NCBI RefSeq assembly: GCF_003634635.1
Contig: NZ_RBJB01000009.1
Span: 1 to 37,599 of the forward strand
From: Marinobacter nauticus
GTDB lineage: Bacteria > Pseudomonadota > Gammaproteobacteria > Pseudomonadales > Oleiphilaceae
DNA length: 37,599 nt
Direction: 5' to 3'
Positions 8,373 to 17,044 of the stretch are shown here, in pieces. The notes beneath the pieces are model-generated. The model ran no database searches. It was given only the letters and a program-made list of their open reading frames with translations, and was not told the DNA's origin. Position numbers and translations under genes: made by a program. Position 1 is the first letter of the stretch. The number at the start of each line of letters is the position of its first letter.

Positions 8373-9473
8373 ATGGATGACCAGAAGACAGAATCCCCGC
8401 AATCGAATGGCACAGGTTCGCGATCGTTCGCGGATCTCTCCACGCCAATCTACGGGTTGTTCATCCTTGGCATTCTGTACACCCTGTATATTGCTCATCA
8501 GATTGTTCTCCCGATCATCCTGGCGGTACTGACCAGCCTGTTACTGGCGCCTCTGGTCAAAAAGGCTTACTTGCGCTGGCGCATACCGCGTGTGGTATCC
8601 GCATTGGTTCTGGTGCTGGCGGTCCTTGCCGGAATTCTGGGGCTGGGTGCCGCGGTCGCCACGCCAGCTCTGGAGTGGGCCCAGAAAGCACCGGAGGGGC
8701 TGTCCCGCCTGTTGGTGGGGGAAAGTGAGATCATGCGCCAGATCGACAAGGTCAGTCAGTCTGCCGAGCAGGTCGAAAAATCGGTTGAGGAGCTTTCCAA
8801 AGATCAGGGCACCAAACCCACCACGGTGGTTCTGCAAACCGACTCCTGGCGCAGTCAGTTAATGTCCAAGGCCCGAAACGGCATTGCCGGGCTGGCGCTG
8901 GCACTGGCGTTAACCTATTTCCTTTTGGTCAGCGGCGACCGGTTGATTCGCAACTTCGTCAAGCAGTTGCCCCGGTCCCAGCGCAAGACCGTGCTGAGGA
9001 TCACCCACGATTCCCAGCATCAGATTGCGCAATATCTGGCGGTACTGGGGTTGTCCAATACGTCTGTCGGCGTGTTGACCGGCCTGATCTGTTGGGCCAT
9101 CGGCCTGCCAGACCCGGCCGTCTGGGGCCTGATTGCAGGCCTTGCACGGTTTATTCCGTACCTTGGTAACATGCTTACCATCACCCTGTTGGCCATAGTC
9201 TCCGCCATTTCCCTGGACGTGCTCTGGATGATGGTGCTTGCGCCGATCAGCTTCATTGTGCTCACCACGATTGTCGGATTTTTCCTTGAGCCCTGGATTC
9301 ATGGTTTCCGGATGGCCATCAACCCCGTGATCATCTTTGTTTCGATCTTCTTCTGGGGCTGGTTGTGGGGGCCAGTGGGGGTTCTCCTTGCTGTGCCCTT
9401 GATGACGGTTATCCAGGTGGTCCTCAAGCAGATTCCGCGATTAAGGCCGGTTTATCGGGTAATCGCTCGGTAA
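8373..9473 (+). CDS. AI-2E / PerM family (UPF0118) membrane protein
   Basis: 366 residues. The topology is that of the AI-2E transporter family: two or three N-terminal helices (YGLFILGILYTLYIAHQIV, then ILAVLTSLLLAPLV), a polar, partly helical extracytoplasmic stretch (about 110-165), then five or so helices including GLIAGLARFIPYLGNM, the best conserved family segment, and a closing GPVGVLLAVPLMTVIQVVLKQ. Named members export autoinducer-2 (TqsA) or act as permeases and Na+/H+ antiporters; the substrate cannot be told here. ATG 8373 is the first plausible start. It is monocistronic by context. Confidence 0.88.
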   Translation: MDDQKTESPQSNGTGSRSFADLSTPIYGLFILGILYTLYIAHQIVLPIILAVLTSLLLAPLVKKAYLRWRIPRVVSALVLVLAVLAGILGLGAAVATPALEWAQKAPEGLSRLLVGESEIMRQIDKVSQSAEQVEKSVEELSKDQGTKPTTVVLQTDSWRSQLMSKARNGIAGLALALALTYFLLVSGDRLIRNFVKQLPRSQRKTVLRITHDSQHQIAQYLAVLGLSNTSVGVLTGLICWAIGLPDPAVWGLIAGLARFIPYLGNMLTITLLAIVSAISLDVLWMMVLAPISFIVLTTIVGFFLEPWIHGFRMAINPVIIFVSIFFWGWLWGPVGVLLAVPLMTVIQVVLKQIPRLRPVYRVIAR

Positions 9474-9478
9474 ACCGG
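9447..9478 (+). other. Stem-loop straddling the stop codon of the PerM-type gene
   Basis: CCGGTTTA (9447-9454) and TAAACCGG (9471-9478) form a perfect 8-base stem with a 16-base loop; the stop codon 9471-9473 lies in the right arm. No T-run follows, so it is not a clear intrinsic terminator; it could protect the mRNA 3' end. Confidence 0.4.
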
Positions 9479-9578
9479 TTGAGTCTAATGGATATCCGTA
9501 ACAGGCCCTGACACACCCGGTGATCTTTCCTATTCTGTCTGGGTAGTTTATTCACCAGAACAGGAGGGTCTGTTGCCG

Positions 9579-10721
9579 ATGATCCCGTCCTCAATGAAGG
9601 CGATGGTTCTGAAAGGCCATGGCGGAATTGATCAGCTCATGTATCAGGATGTACCGGTACCTCAGCCAAGGGAAGGCGAGGTGCTGGTTCAGGTAACTGC
9701 CACCGCCAAGAACAACACAGACCGCAAAGCCCGTGAGGGGCTATACCCCACTAAAAAAGGGGAAATGACGTCGTTCCAGATGGGTGGCAAGCCTACGCTC
9801 ACCTTCCCTCGCATTCAGGGGGCCGATATTGTCGGTCGTATTGTTGCTGTGGGCGCGGGTGTCAGTGAACAGCGTATCGGCGAACGCGGCTTGTTGGATT
9901 TCAACATCTATGCGGACAACCGCACAGACATCAATCTCACGCCGGATTATTACGGGCATGGCGCAGATGGCGGATACGCCGAGTACGTCGCTTTACCGTC
10001 TGATCAGTTCCATCACATTCCCAATCCGGACCTGGCCGACGCCGAGCTCGCTTCCATGGGCATGTGTTCTTATCAGACCGCCTACCACATGCTTACGTCC
10101 GCCAATATTCAGGCTGGTGAACGCGTGCTGGTTACCGGTGCCAGCGGTGGCGTGGGTACGGCACTGATTCAGCTCTGCCGGATTATCGGTGCCATTCCCT
10201 ATGCTCTGAGCCAGAAGGACAAGGCTGATCCATTGCTGAAGCTCGGCGCCGAGGCCGTTCTCGACAGAACTGACATGGATAGCTTTGTCGATCGGGTAAA
10301 GGCCGAAACCGGAGGCAAGCCGCTGGACGCGGTCATGGACCTGGTGGGCGGCGACATGACGGACCGTTTCATCGACGCCATGATTTTTGACATGAATGCC
10401 CGGAGCACCTATCCGAGGCTGAGTATTGCCGGGGCCAGTGGCGGCAACATCAGCGAAATTCTCTGGACCCGCATCTATCTGTACCAGGTGCAGATTTTCG
10501 GTGTGTCCCATGGAACCCGGGAAGAGGCAGAACAGCTTATGAGATGGATCCGGAGTGGTGATTTGAAGCCGGTACTGCACGGTGCTTTCCGGCTGTCTGA
10601 GTTGCACCGCGCGGAGGAGTACTTCGTGAACCGAGGCAGCAATTACCTGGGGAAAATCGTGATTGTGCCCGATGCCCAGTGGCAGGAGCACGGGCAACCC
10701 TACGAGGTGGAGGCGGACTGA
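9579..10721 (+). CDS. Zinc-independent MDR-family alcohol dehydrogenase / quinone oxidoreductase
   Basis: 380 residues of the medium-chain dehydrogenase/reductase superfamily. An N-terminal GroES-like domain (MKAMVLKGHGGIDQLMYQDVPVPQP style opening, ADIVGRIVAVGAGV) leads to a Rossmann domain with VTGASGGVGTALIQLCR (about residues 184-200) for NAD(P)H. The catalytic and structural zinc cysteines are absent (ATAKNNTDRKA in place of the usual Cys segment), which points to the quinone-oxidoreductase-like, zinc-free branch. ATG 9579 and TTG 9573 both lie behind an AGGAGGG site; I prefer the ATG. Its stop overlaps the start of the next gene (TGATG), so the two probably serve one pathway. The substrate is unknown. 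Confidence 0.87.
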   Translation: MIPSSMKAMVLKGHGGIDQLMYQDVPVPQPREGEVLVQVTATAKNNTDRKAREGLYPTKKGEMTSFQMGGKPTLTFPRIQGADIVGRIVAVGAGVSEQRIGERGLLDFNIYADNRTDINLTPDYYGHGADGGYAEYVALPSDQFHHIPNPDLADAELASMGMCSYQTAYHMLTSANIQAGERVLVTGASGGVGTALIQLCRIIGAIPYALSQKDKADPLLKLGAEAVLDRTDMDSFVDRVKAETGGKPLDAVMDLVGGDMTDRFIDAMIFDMNARSTYPRLSIAGASGGNISEILWTRIYLYQVQIFGVSHGTREEAEQLMRWIRSGDLKPVLHGAFRLSELHRAEEYFVNRGSNYLGKIVIVPDAQWQEHGQPYEVEAD

Positions 10722-11776
10722 TGAAACCGGAACTGACCATTCAGTTGATGGACACTCACGCCGGTGGTGATGTCAGCCGCATTGTTACCGGCGGCATTGA
10801 CCTGTTGCCCGGCGACACCGTGCGGGCGCAGATGGAGTACCTCCGGGACGATGCTGACGGCTTGCGCAAACTCCTGCTGGAGGAGCCCTATGGCATTCCC
10901 GAAATGTCCGTGGATTTGCTGGTTCCTGCCACCGATCCCAGGGCGGCGGCCGGGTACATTATTATGGAGGTGATGGGATATCCCATCTATTCGGGTTCCA
11001 ACACCATCTGTACGGCGACGGCGGTCCTCGAGGCTGGCATAGTGCCAAAGCAGGAGGGCAAGCAACATTTCATGCTGGAATCGCCGGCGGGTCTCGTGAA
11101 CATTGAAGCTATTGTTCATGATGGCGTGGTAGAAGCGGTCACCTGCGAGGGCTTGCCGAGCTACATCCACACCTACAATGCCAGTATTAACGTGCCGGGC
11201 ATTGGCGAGGTTGGCTACAGTGTGGCCTATAGTGGCGGGTTTTATGCCCTGGTGGATGCAAAATCACTGGGCTTTGACCTGACCCTTGATGAGGAACGGG
11301 AGTTGGCCCGCACCGCGCATGCCATTGTCGAGGCCATTCAGGCTGCCCGTGGATTCTCCCACTACACCCTGGGTGATGTCGGGCCCCTGCCATTTCTGCA
11401 CTTTATGGGACCGGAAGAAAAAGTGGCCGATGGTTATTACCGCTCACGATCGGCCACCTACGTCCACCCCGGCGTGATCTGTCGTAGCACTACCGGTACC
11501 GGCACCTCGGCCAGGCTTGCGTTGATGAACTACGAAGGCCGAATCCAGCCGGGTGACAAGCTGGAAACCGTTTCCCTCCGCGATACCGGGTTCATCGGTG
11601 AATTCACCACGGTAGAAACCGAAGGCGACTATCAGGTCGTCAAGAACAGTATTACCGGAAAGGGCTATGTGATTGCCCATTCGGACATCGTCGTGAACTG
11701 CGACGATCCCATGGTCGACTGTGATGGTCTGCACCACATTCTCTCAAGTCGCCATCCACAGCGCCCTGCAACCTAG
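10721..11776 (+). CDS. Proline racemase-like protein with both catalytic cysteines replaced
   Basis: 351 residues with the proline racemase / hydroxyproline epimerase / trans-3-hydroxyproline dehydratase fold signature: MDTHAGGDVSRIV at the N-terminus, SGSNTICTATAVLEAG in place of the family MCGH(G/N)TI block, and RSTTGTGTSARLA in place of DRSPCGTGTSA. Thus the first catalytic Cys is Ser91, the neighbouring His is Ser93, the second Cys is Thr258, and the usual Asp before RS is Cys254. Dehydratases of the family keep one Cys, so neither named activity is assured. ATG 10721 has GGAGG 7 bases upstream and overlaps the MDR gene stop. The pair with an MDR oxidoreductase suggests an uncharacterised catabolic step. 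Confidence 0.85.
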   Translation: MKPELTIQLMDTHAGGDVSRIVTGGIDLLPGDTVRAQMEYLRDDADGLRKLLLEEPYGIPEMSVDLLVPATDPRAAAGYIIMEVMGYPIYSGSNTICTATAVLEAGIVPKQEGKQHFMLESPAGLVNIEAIVHDGVVEAVTCEGLPSYIHTYNASINVPGIGEVGYSVAYSGGFYALVDAKSLGFDLTLDEERELARTAHAIVEAIQAARGFSHYTLGDVGPLPFLHFMGPEEKVADGYYRSRSATYVHPGVICRSTTGTGTSARLALMNYEGRIQPGDKLETVSLRDTGFIGEFTTVETEGDYQVVKNSITGKGYVIAHSDIVVNCDDPMVDCDGLHHILSSRHPQRPAT

Positions 11777-11817
11777 ACGGACGCCACCGCCTGAAGCAAT
11801 GGCTGCATGCACCATCA

Positions 11818-11852
11818 GCGACTAAGATTGATTCAGTAACTCAATCAGTCGC
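11818..11852 (+). other. Imperfect inverted repeat between racemase-like gene and RND operon
   Basis: GCGACT-AA-GATTGA pairs with TCAATC-AGTCGC (12 paired bases, a two-base bulge, 9-base loop). There is no T-run after it. It lies in the 137-base gap upstream of the RND adaptor gene and could be an operator for a pump repressor or a 3' mRNA structure. Confidence 0.4.
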
Positions 11853-11913
11853 TATGCGTCGTTAATGGGCAGGCTCTGGCAGGGCCTTGCCCACGATACA
11901 GGGAATGGTGTCC

Positions 11914-13095
11914 ATGCAGCTTCTTGAGATGTCTTATAAAGAGCGACTCCGTGCACTCGGATGGTCGTTGGTGTTGTCTTTGCTGGTGGGGTGTTCCGAG
12001 TCTGCGGAGTCGCCATCGCCTCAGCCCGTTGCGGTGTCGGTGGTGGAGCTCAAAACCTCGGAGGTTCGACCTTCCCGGGAATTCGTTGCCCGCACCTCAG
12101 CGTCCGCCCGGGCAGACATCATGGCCCGGATCGAGGCCGAAATCCGTGAGGTGCTGTTCAGAGAGGGCGCGCGGGTGGAGCAGGGGCAGGTGTTACTGCG
12201 GCTGGAAGATACGCGCGCCAATGCCGATCTGCAGCAGGCTGAAGCGGAGCTGGCTGCAGCCCGTGCCGAGCTGGACTCCGCGCGCCGGAATCTGGACCGG
12301 GGAGAGGATGTTGCGGGTAAAGGCTTCCTGTCGGCAGCAGATCTCGACAAACTCAAGGACCGTTTCAGCGCTGCTCAAAGCCGCCTTCAGACCGCAGAAG
12401 CGGCGCTTCAGAAGGCACGCACCAATCTTGATTACGCGGAACTCAAGGCTCCCTTCAACGGCTGGGTAGGCCGCCTGAATTATGATGTCGGCGCGGTAGT
12501 CGGGCCGGCTACTGGTCCCATTACGTCGGTACTGGTGACGGACCCGATGTACGTGGAGTTTCAGGTCAACGAGGCTGACTTCATTGCGTTTCGCCGGGCG
12601 GGTGCCGAATCCGCGCAGGCAGTCGCGAAGAGTCTGGACCTTTCACTGACCTTGTCCGATGGTGAAGTCTACGCCCAGCCGGGCACGCTCGACTTCGCCG
12701 ATGTACAGACCGATGCCAGTACCGGTACCGTGGCAATTCGTGCGGTATTCCCGAATCCGGATGCGGTGCTGGTGCCTGGTCTTTACGTTACGCTGAAGGT
12801 CTCCGGACATACCGGAGAGGCACGGGTCCTGGTACCGCAGGTGGCGATTCAGGAGACCATTGAAGGCAAGTTTGTCCTGCTGGTGGATGACCAGAATCAG
12901 GTGGCCCAGCGATTCATTAAGACCGGCGCCCGTGACGGAGCATTACTGGTCGTGGAATCCGGCCTGGAGGCCGGGGACCGGGTCATTGTTGAAGGGCTGC
13001 AGAAGGTTCGTGCCGGCGTCGCGGTGAATCCGGTCCGCAAAGACATCGATCCAGACACCGGCGTGTTGAGCCAGCCCGGTGAGGCACAGCCATGA
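11914..13095 (+). CDS. RND efflux periplasmic adaptor lipoprotein (AcrA/MexE type)
   Basis: 393 residues from this start. A short positively charged leader and hydrophobic segment end in LLVGC (Cys27), a lipobox that anchors the adaptor. Then come the usual parts: a lipoyl half-motif (ARIEAEIREVLFREGARVEQGQ style), a long coiled-coil hairpin rich in Ala/Glu/Leu (about residues 95-165), the second lipoyl half (LKAPFNGWVGRLNYDVGAVV), a beta-barrel and a membrane-proximal domain ending GLEAGDRVIVEGLQKVRAG. In-frame starts at 11887 (TTG), 11905, 11914 and 11929 are all possible; 11914 has an AGGG site at reasonable distance. Its stop overlaps the permease start (ATGA). The adaptor bridges the inner-membrane pump and an outer-membrane channel. 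Confidence 0.93.
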   Translation: MQLLEMSYKERLRALGWSLVLSLLVGCSESAESPSPQPVAVSVVELKTSEVRPSREFVARTSASARADIMARIEAEIREVLFREGARVEQGQVLLRLEDTRANADLQQAEAELAAARAELDSARRNLDRGEDVAGKGFLSAADLDKLKDRFSAAQSRLQTAEAALQKARTNLDYAELKAPFNGWVGRLNYDVGAVVGPATGPITSVLVTDPMYVEFQVNEADFIAFRRAGAESAQAVAKSLDLSLTLSDGEVYAQPGTLDFADVQTDASTGTVAIRAVFPNPDAVLVPGLYVTLKVSGHTGEARVLVPQVAIQETIEGKFVLLVDDQNQVAQRFIKTGARDGALLVVESGLEAGDRVIVEGLQKVRAGVAVNPVRKDIDPDTGVLSQPGEAQP

Positions 13096-16000
13096 TCAGC
13101 CGCGTGTTTATTCAGCGCCCGAAGTTTGCCTTCGTTATTTCCATTCTCATCACGCTCGCGGGGGCGCTCGCATTACGTATCCTGCCTGTCAACATGTACC
13201 CGGACATGGCGCCACCCCAGGTTCAGGTGACTGCGACGTTGCCAGGTGCCAGCGCCCAGGTGGTAGAGGAGGCTGTCATACGGCCGGTGGAGCAGCAGCT
13301 CAACGGCGTGGAGGGCATGATTTACATGGAATCATCGGCCTCCAGTGACGGTACCGCCAAAATCACGCTGACCTTTGAAAGCGGGACCGACACGGACATT
13401 GCCCAGGTGAATGTGCAGAACCGGGTCGCGCTGGCCGAGCCCTTCCTGCCAGATGAGGTCCGGCGCCAGGGTGTTATCGTCAGCAAGCAATCCGGCAACA
13501 TGCTGCTGGGCATCAACCTGACTTCCAGCCGGGATGACCTCGACGGTGTGTTTCTCAGCAACTATGCCTCAAACAATCTCGTGGAGGCGTTGGGCCGGGT
13601 TGCCGGGGTGGGCTCCGCTGAAGTGATGGGCGCCAAGGATTACAGCATGCGGGTGTGGCTGAATCCCCGCCGCATGGCTGCTCTGGATGTGACGGTTGCG
13701 GAGGTGGCCGCCGCGCTGAAGGAGCAGAACCAGATTGTCGCCGCCGGTAAGCTCGGACAATCCCCGGTGCCTGCCGGGCAGCAGTTTGTCTATAGCATCC
13801 AGACACGGGCGCGGTTATCGGACCCGGAAGAGTTCGGGCAAACGATCCTGCGGTCCCGGCCGGACGGCGGATTTGTCCGGCTGCGGGATGTCGGCCGGAT
13901 TGAACTTGGTTCGCGGTCCTACACTTCCACTGCGAAACTGAACAACCGCGACACGGCCTTTCTGGTGATCTACCAGCTCCCGGATGCCAACGCGCTGGAT
14001 GTGGCAGAAAGGGTGAAAGCCTTGGTCGAAAGTGCCTCGGCAAGTTTTCCCGAGGGCGTGGAATACAGCGTTCTGTACGACACCACGGAGTTTATCAGCC
14101 GGTCTATCAGTGAAGTGGTCGTTACGCTGTTTCAGGCGGTTGGCCTGGTCATTCTCGTGGTTTTCCTGTTTCTGCAGAACTGGCGTGCCACCCTGATACC
14201 CAGCATCGCCATTCCGGTTTCGCTGATCGGAACCTTCGCGGTGATGTCCGTACTTGGCTATTCCATCAATACGATCACGCTGTTCGGCCTGGTTCTGGCG
14301 ATCGGGATTGTGGTGGATGACGCCATCGTGGTGATCGAGAACGTCGAGCGCATCCTCAAGGAAGAAGCCTTGCCAATCCGTGAGGCGGTCAGCAAAGCCA
14401 TGGCAGAGGTGACCGGCCCGGTCATCGCCACCACGCTGGTGCTGCTGGCGGTCTTTGTGCCGGTTGCCTTCATGCCGGGCATTACCGGCAAACTGTATCA
14501 GCAGTTCTCGGTCACGATTTCGGTGGCTGTGATCATATCCTCTGTTAACGCTCTTACGCTCAGTCCGGCGCTGTGTGTGGCCCTGCTCGGGCGAGGTGGC
14601 GATCAATCTGTCCGGTGGCTTCGGCCCTTTGAGACACTGATCACGCGCAGTACGGGTGGTTATTCCAAAGCCCTGGCTCAGCTTCTGCGCAAAGGGATGC
14701 TGGTGGGGCTGGTGCTGCTGGTTGTGCTGGTCGCCGGTGGCGGACTCTTCAAGGCGGTACCATCGGCGTTCGTGCCACCGGAAGACCAGGGCTTCCTGTT
14801 TGTAGATGTGCAGTTGCCAGATGCAGCCTCGTTGGAGCGAACCGATGCTGTGCTGGAAAAAGTGACGGGCATGGTGCTTGAAGATCCGGCAGTGACGGAT
14901 TTCATAACCGTGTCGGGTTTTTCCCTGCTGGGAGGCGCCGCATCCAACAATGGTCTCGGCATTGTCATGCTAAAGGATTGGGAGGAGCGGGAATCGCCGG
15001 AGCTTGGCCTGGGCAGCGTGATTCCCCGGCTTTATTCAAAACTCTGGACGGTATCCGAGGCCCAGGTGATGGTGTTTAATCCTCCACCGATTCCCGGCCT
15101 TGGCACATCGGCCGGTTTTGACTATCGCCTTCAGGACAATCAGGGGCGCGATGTCTCGGAGCTGGCGCAGGTGATGAACGGCCTGATTTTTCAGGCGAAC
15201 CAGCATCCGGCCCTGTCCCGGGTATACAGTACGTACCGTGCCAATATCCCCCAGTACCTTCTGGAAGTGGACAGAAACAAGGCCAAGGCCCTTGGCATTC
15301 AGCTCTCCGATATTTTCTCGACCTTGCAAACTCAGCTGGGCTCCCTGTACGTGAATGATTTCACCCGATTCGGTAAAAACTACCGGGTGTTGTTGCAGGC
15401 CGAAGGCGAGTATCGCCAACGGCCAGAGGATCTCACTCACTATTTTGTCCGAAACCAGGAAGGCGACATGGTGCCACTGACAACGCTGGCGTCGTTGGAA
15501 CCTGTGCTGGGGCCTTCCAGCATTCAGCATTTCAATCTCAAACGCTCGGTCACCCTGTCCGGCGAGCCCGCTCCCGGGTTTGCCAGCGGCGATGCGATCA
15601 ATGCCATGGAAGCTCTGTCTGAAAGCCTGCCCCAGGGCTATGAGTTCAGTTGGTCCGGTCAGAGCCTGCAGGAAATCCAGGCGGGTAACCTGGCCGCCGT
15701 GATCTTTGTGCTGGCCCTGGTGTTTGTGTATCTGTTTCTGGTGGCCCAATACGAAAGCTGGAGCCTGCCTGTTGCGGTTCTCGGTGCGGTGCCGCTGGCA
15801 CTCGCCGGTGCCATGGCCGGGCTCTGGCTGGTGGGGCTGGCGAACAACATCTACGCCCAGGTGGGGCTGGTATTACTGATCGGTCTTTCCACCAAAACAG
15901 CCATCTTGATTGTCGAGTTTGCCATGCAACTTAGGGTATCGGGACTGTCTACGGCCGAGGCGGCTCAGAAGGCCGCCGTGCTGCGATTCCGAGCGGTTCT

Positions 16001-16208
16001 GATGACGGCGCTGTCGTTTGTATTGGGCGTTCTGCCGCTCGTCTTCGCCAGCGGCGCCGGCGCCGCCAGCCGTGTGAGCCTCGGTATTACCGTGCTCAGC
16101 GGCATGGTGGCGGCGACGATTCTGGGGACACTGCTGGTGCCAGTGTTCTATCAGTGGATCCAAAGCATTCGGGATCGGCGAATGGCAGCGGGTCAGGGCG
16201 CTTTGTAG
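13092..16208 (+). CDS. RND multidrug efflux permease, HAE1 family (AcrB/MexF type)
   Basis: 1038 residues, the normal length for HAE1 pumps. It opens MISRVFIQRPKFAFVISI and shows the internal duplication of two six-helix halves with large periplasmic loops. The proton-relay residues are visible: Asp409 and Asp410 in GIVVDDAIVVIENVERIL (TM4) and Lys935 in LIGLSTKTAILIVEF (TM10). It is a proton-driven exporter working as a trimer with the upstream adaptor, to which it is translationally coupled. No outer-membrane TolC/OprM-type gene and no local regulator gene are next to it, so it probably borrows a channel encoded elsewhere. Substrate range cannot be told from sequence. Confidence 0.95.
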   Translation: MISRVFIQRPKFAFVISILITLAGALALRILPVNMYPDMAPPQVQVTATLPGASAQVVEEAVIRPVEQQLNGVEGMIYMESSASSDGTAKITLTFESGTDTDIAQVNVQNRVALAEPFLPDEVRRQGVIVSKQSGNMLLGINLTSSRDDLDGVFLSNYASNNLVEALGRVAGVGSAEVMGAKDYSMRVWLNPRRMAALDVTVAEVAAALKEQNQIVAAGKLGQSPVPAGQQFVYSIQTRARLSDPEEFGQTILRSRPDGGFVRLRDVGRIELGSRSYTSTAKLNNRDTAFLVIYQLPDANALDVAERVKALVESASASFPEGVEYSVLYDTTEFISRSISEVVVTLFQAVGLVILVVFLFLQNWRATLIPSIAIPVSLIGTFAVMSVLGYSINTITLFGLVLAIGIVVDDAIVVIENVERILKEEALPIREAVSKAMAEVTGPVIATTLVLLAVFVPVAFMPGITGKLYQQFSVTISVAVIISSVNALTLSPALCVALLGRGGDQSVRWLRPFETLITRSTGGYSKALAQLLRKGMLVGLVLLVVLVAGGGLFKAVPSAFVPPEDQGFLFVDVQLPDAASLERTDAVLEKVTGMVLEDPAVTDFITVSGFSLLGGAASNNGLGIVMLKDWEERESPELGLGSVIPRLYSKLWTVSEAQVMVFNPPPIPGLGTSAGFDYRLQDNQGRDVSELAQVMNGLIFQANQHPALSRVYSTYRANIPQYLLEVDRNKAKALGIQLSDIFSTLQTQLGSLYVNDFTRFGKNYRVLLQAEGEYRQRPEDLTHYFVRNQEGDMVPLTTLASLEPVLGPSSIQHFNLKRSVTLSGEPAPGFASGDAINAMEALSESLPQGYEFSWSGQSLQEIQAGNLAAVIFVLALVFVYLFLVAQYESWSLPVAVLGAVPLALAGAMAGLWLVGLANNIYAQVGLVLLIGLSTKTAILIVEFAMQLRVSGLSTAEAAQKAAVLRFRAVLMTALSFVLGVLPLVFASGAGAASRVSLGITVLSGMVAATILGTLLVPVFYQWIQSIRDRRMAAGQGAL

Positions 16209-16225
16209 CCCGGTCGCGGCACAGA

Positions 16226-17044
16226 TCAGGCCCTAGTTCGTCGTTTTTCTGCTCGCCGCATCCAGAGCCAGGCGATAAACGCAATCACAGACACCGCCGC
16301 GATAATCAGCGTCGCCAGTGCGTTGATCTCTGGTGACACTCCCAACCGAACGGAGGAGAACACCACCATTGGCAAGGTGGTGGCTCCCGGGCCAGACACA
16401 AAGCTGGCAATTACCAGGTCGTCCAGCGACAGGGTAAATGCCAGCAGCCAGCCGGAAACCAGTGCCGGAGCGATTACTGGCAGGGTGATGACAAAGAAGG
16501 TTTTCAGCGGCGTGCAGCCCAGATCCATGGCGGCTTCCTCAATGGAACGATCCACTTCTCTCAGGCGCGCACTCACCACCACAGCCACGTAGGCGCTGCA
16601 GAAGGTGGTATGGGCAATCCAGATGGTGGCCATGCCACGATCCATCGGCCAGCCGATCAGTTGGGCCATTTGCACAAACAGCAGCAACAATGACAGGCCG
16701 GTGATTACCTCTGGCATTACCAGAGGGGCGGTGATCATGCTGGACAGCAACGTACGCCCGCGCATCTTCTTGAACCGGGTGATCACGAACGCGCACAGGG
16801 TGCCCAAACACACCGCCATGCTGGCGGAATAGAAGGCAATGCGCAGGCTCATCCACACCGCCGACAGGATCTGTTCGTTGGCGAGCAAGGCGCCGTACCA
16901 TTTGGTGGAGAACCCGGCCCATACCGATACCAACCGTGAGGCGTTGAACGAGTATACGATCAGCACCACCATGGGCAGATACAAGAACAGCATGCCCAGC
17001 ATCAGCATGGTCTTCGAGAAACTTGGGGCTTTTAACCTAACCAT
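16226..17044 (-). CDS. potI: Polyamine ABC transporter permease (PotI/PotC type)
   Basis: 272 residues, start ATG at 17044 (sequence MVRLKAPSFSKTMLMLG). Six hydrophobic segments and the EAA loop of binding-protein-dependent permeases (EEAAMDLGCTPLKTFFVITLP) are present. Typical PotI features are YLPMVVLIVYSFNASR near the N-terminus and LLAFTLSLDDLVIASFVSGPG. It overlaps the end of potH by 8 bases and is the last gene of the potFGHI operon. It forms the membrane channel with PotH. It converges with the RND permease gene with only 17 bases between stops, and I see no clear terminator there. Confidence 0.92.
   Translation of the reverse strand: MVRLKAPSFSKTMLMLGMLFLYLPMVVLIVYSFNASRLVSVWAGFSTKWYGALLANEQILSAVWMSLRIAFYSASMAVCLGTLCAFVITRFKKMRGRTLLSSMITAPLVMPEVITGLSLLLLFVQMAQLIGWPMDRGMATIWIAHTTFCSAYVAVVVSARLREVDRSIEEAAMDLGCTPLKTFFVITLPVIAPALVSGWLLAFTLSLDDLVIASFVSGPGATTLPMVVFSSVRLGVSPEINALATLIIAAVSVIAFIAWLWMRRAEKRRTRA

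Noticed and set aside
13815..14606. Antisense open frame inside the RND permease gene
   Set aside because: Gln/His/Arg-rich shadow without motifs; the sense strand gives a complete HAE1 pump.
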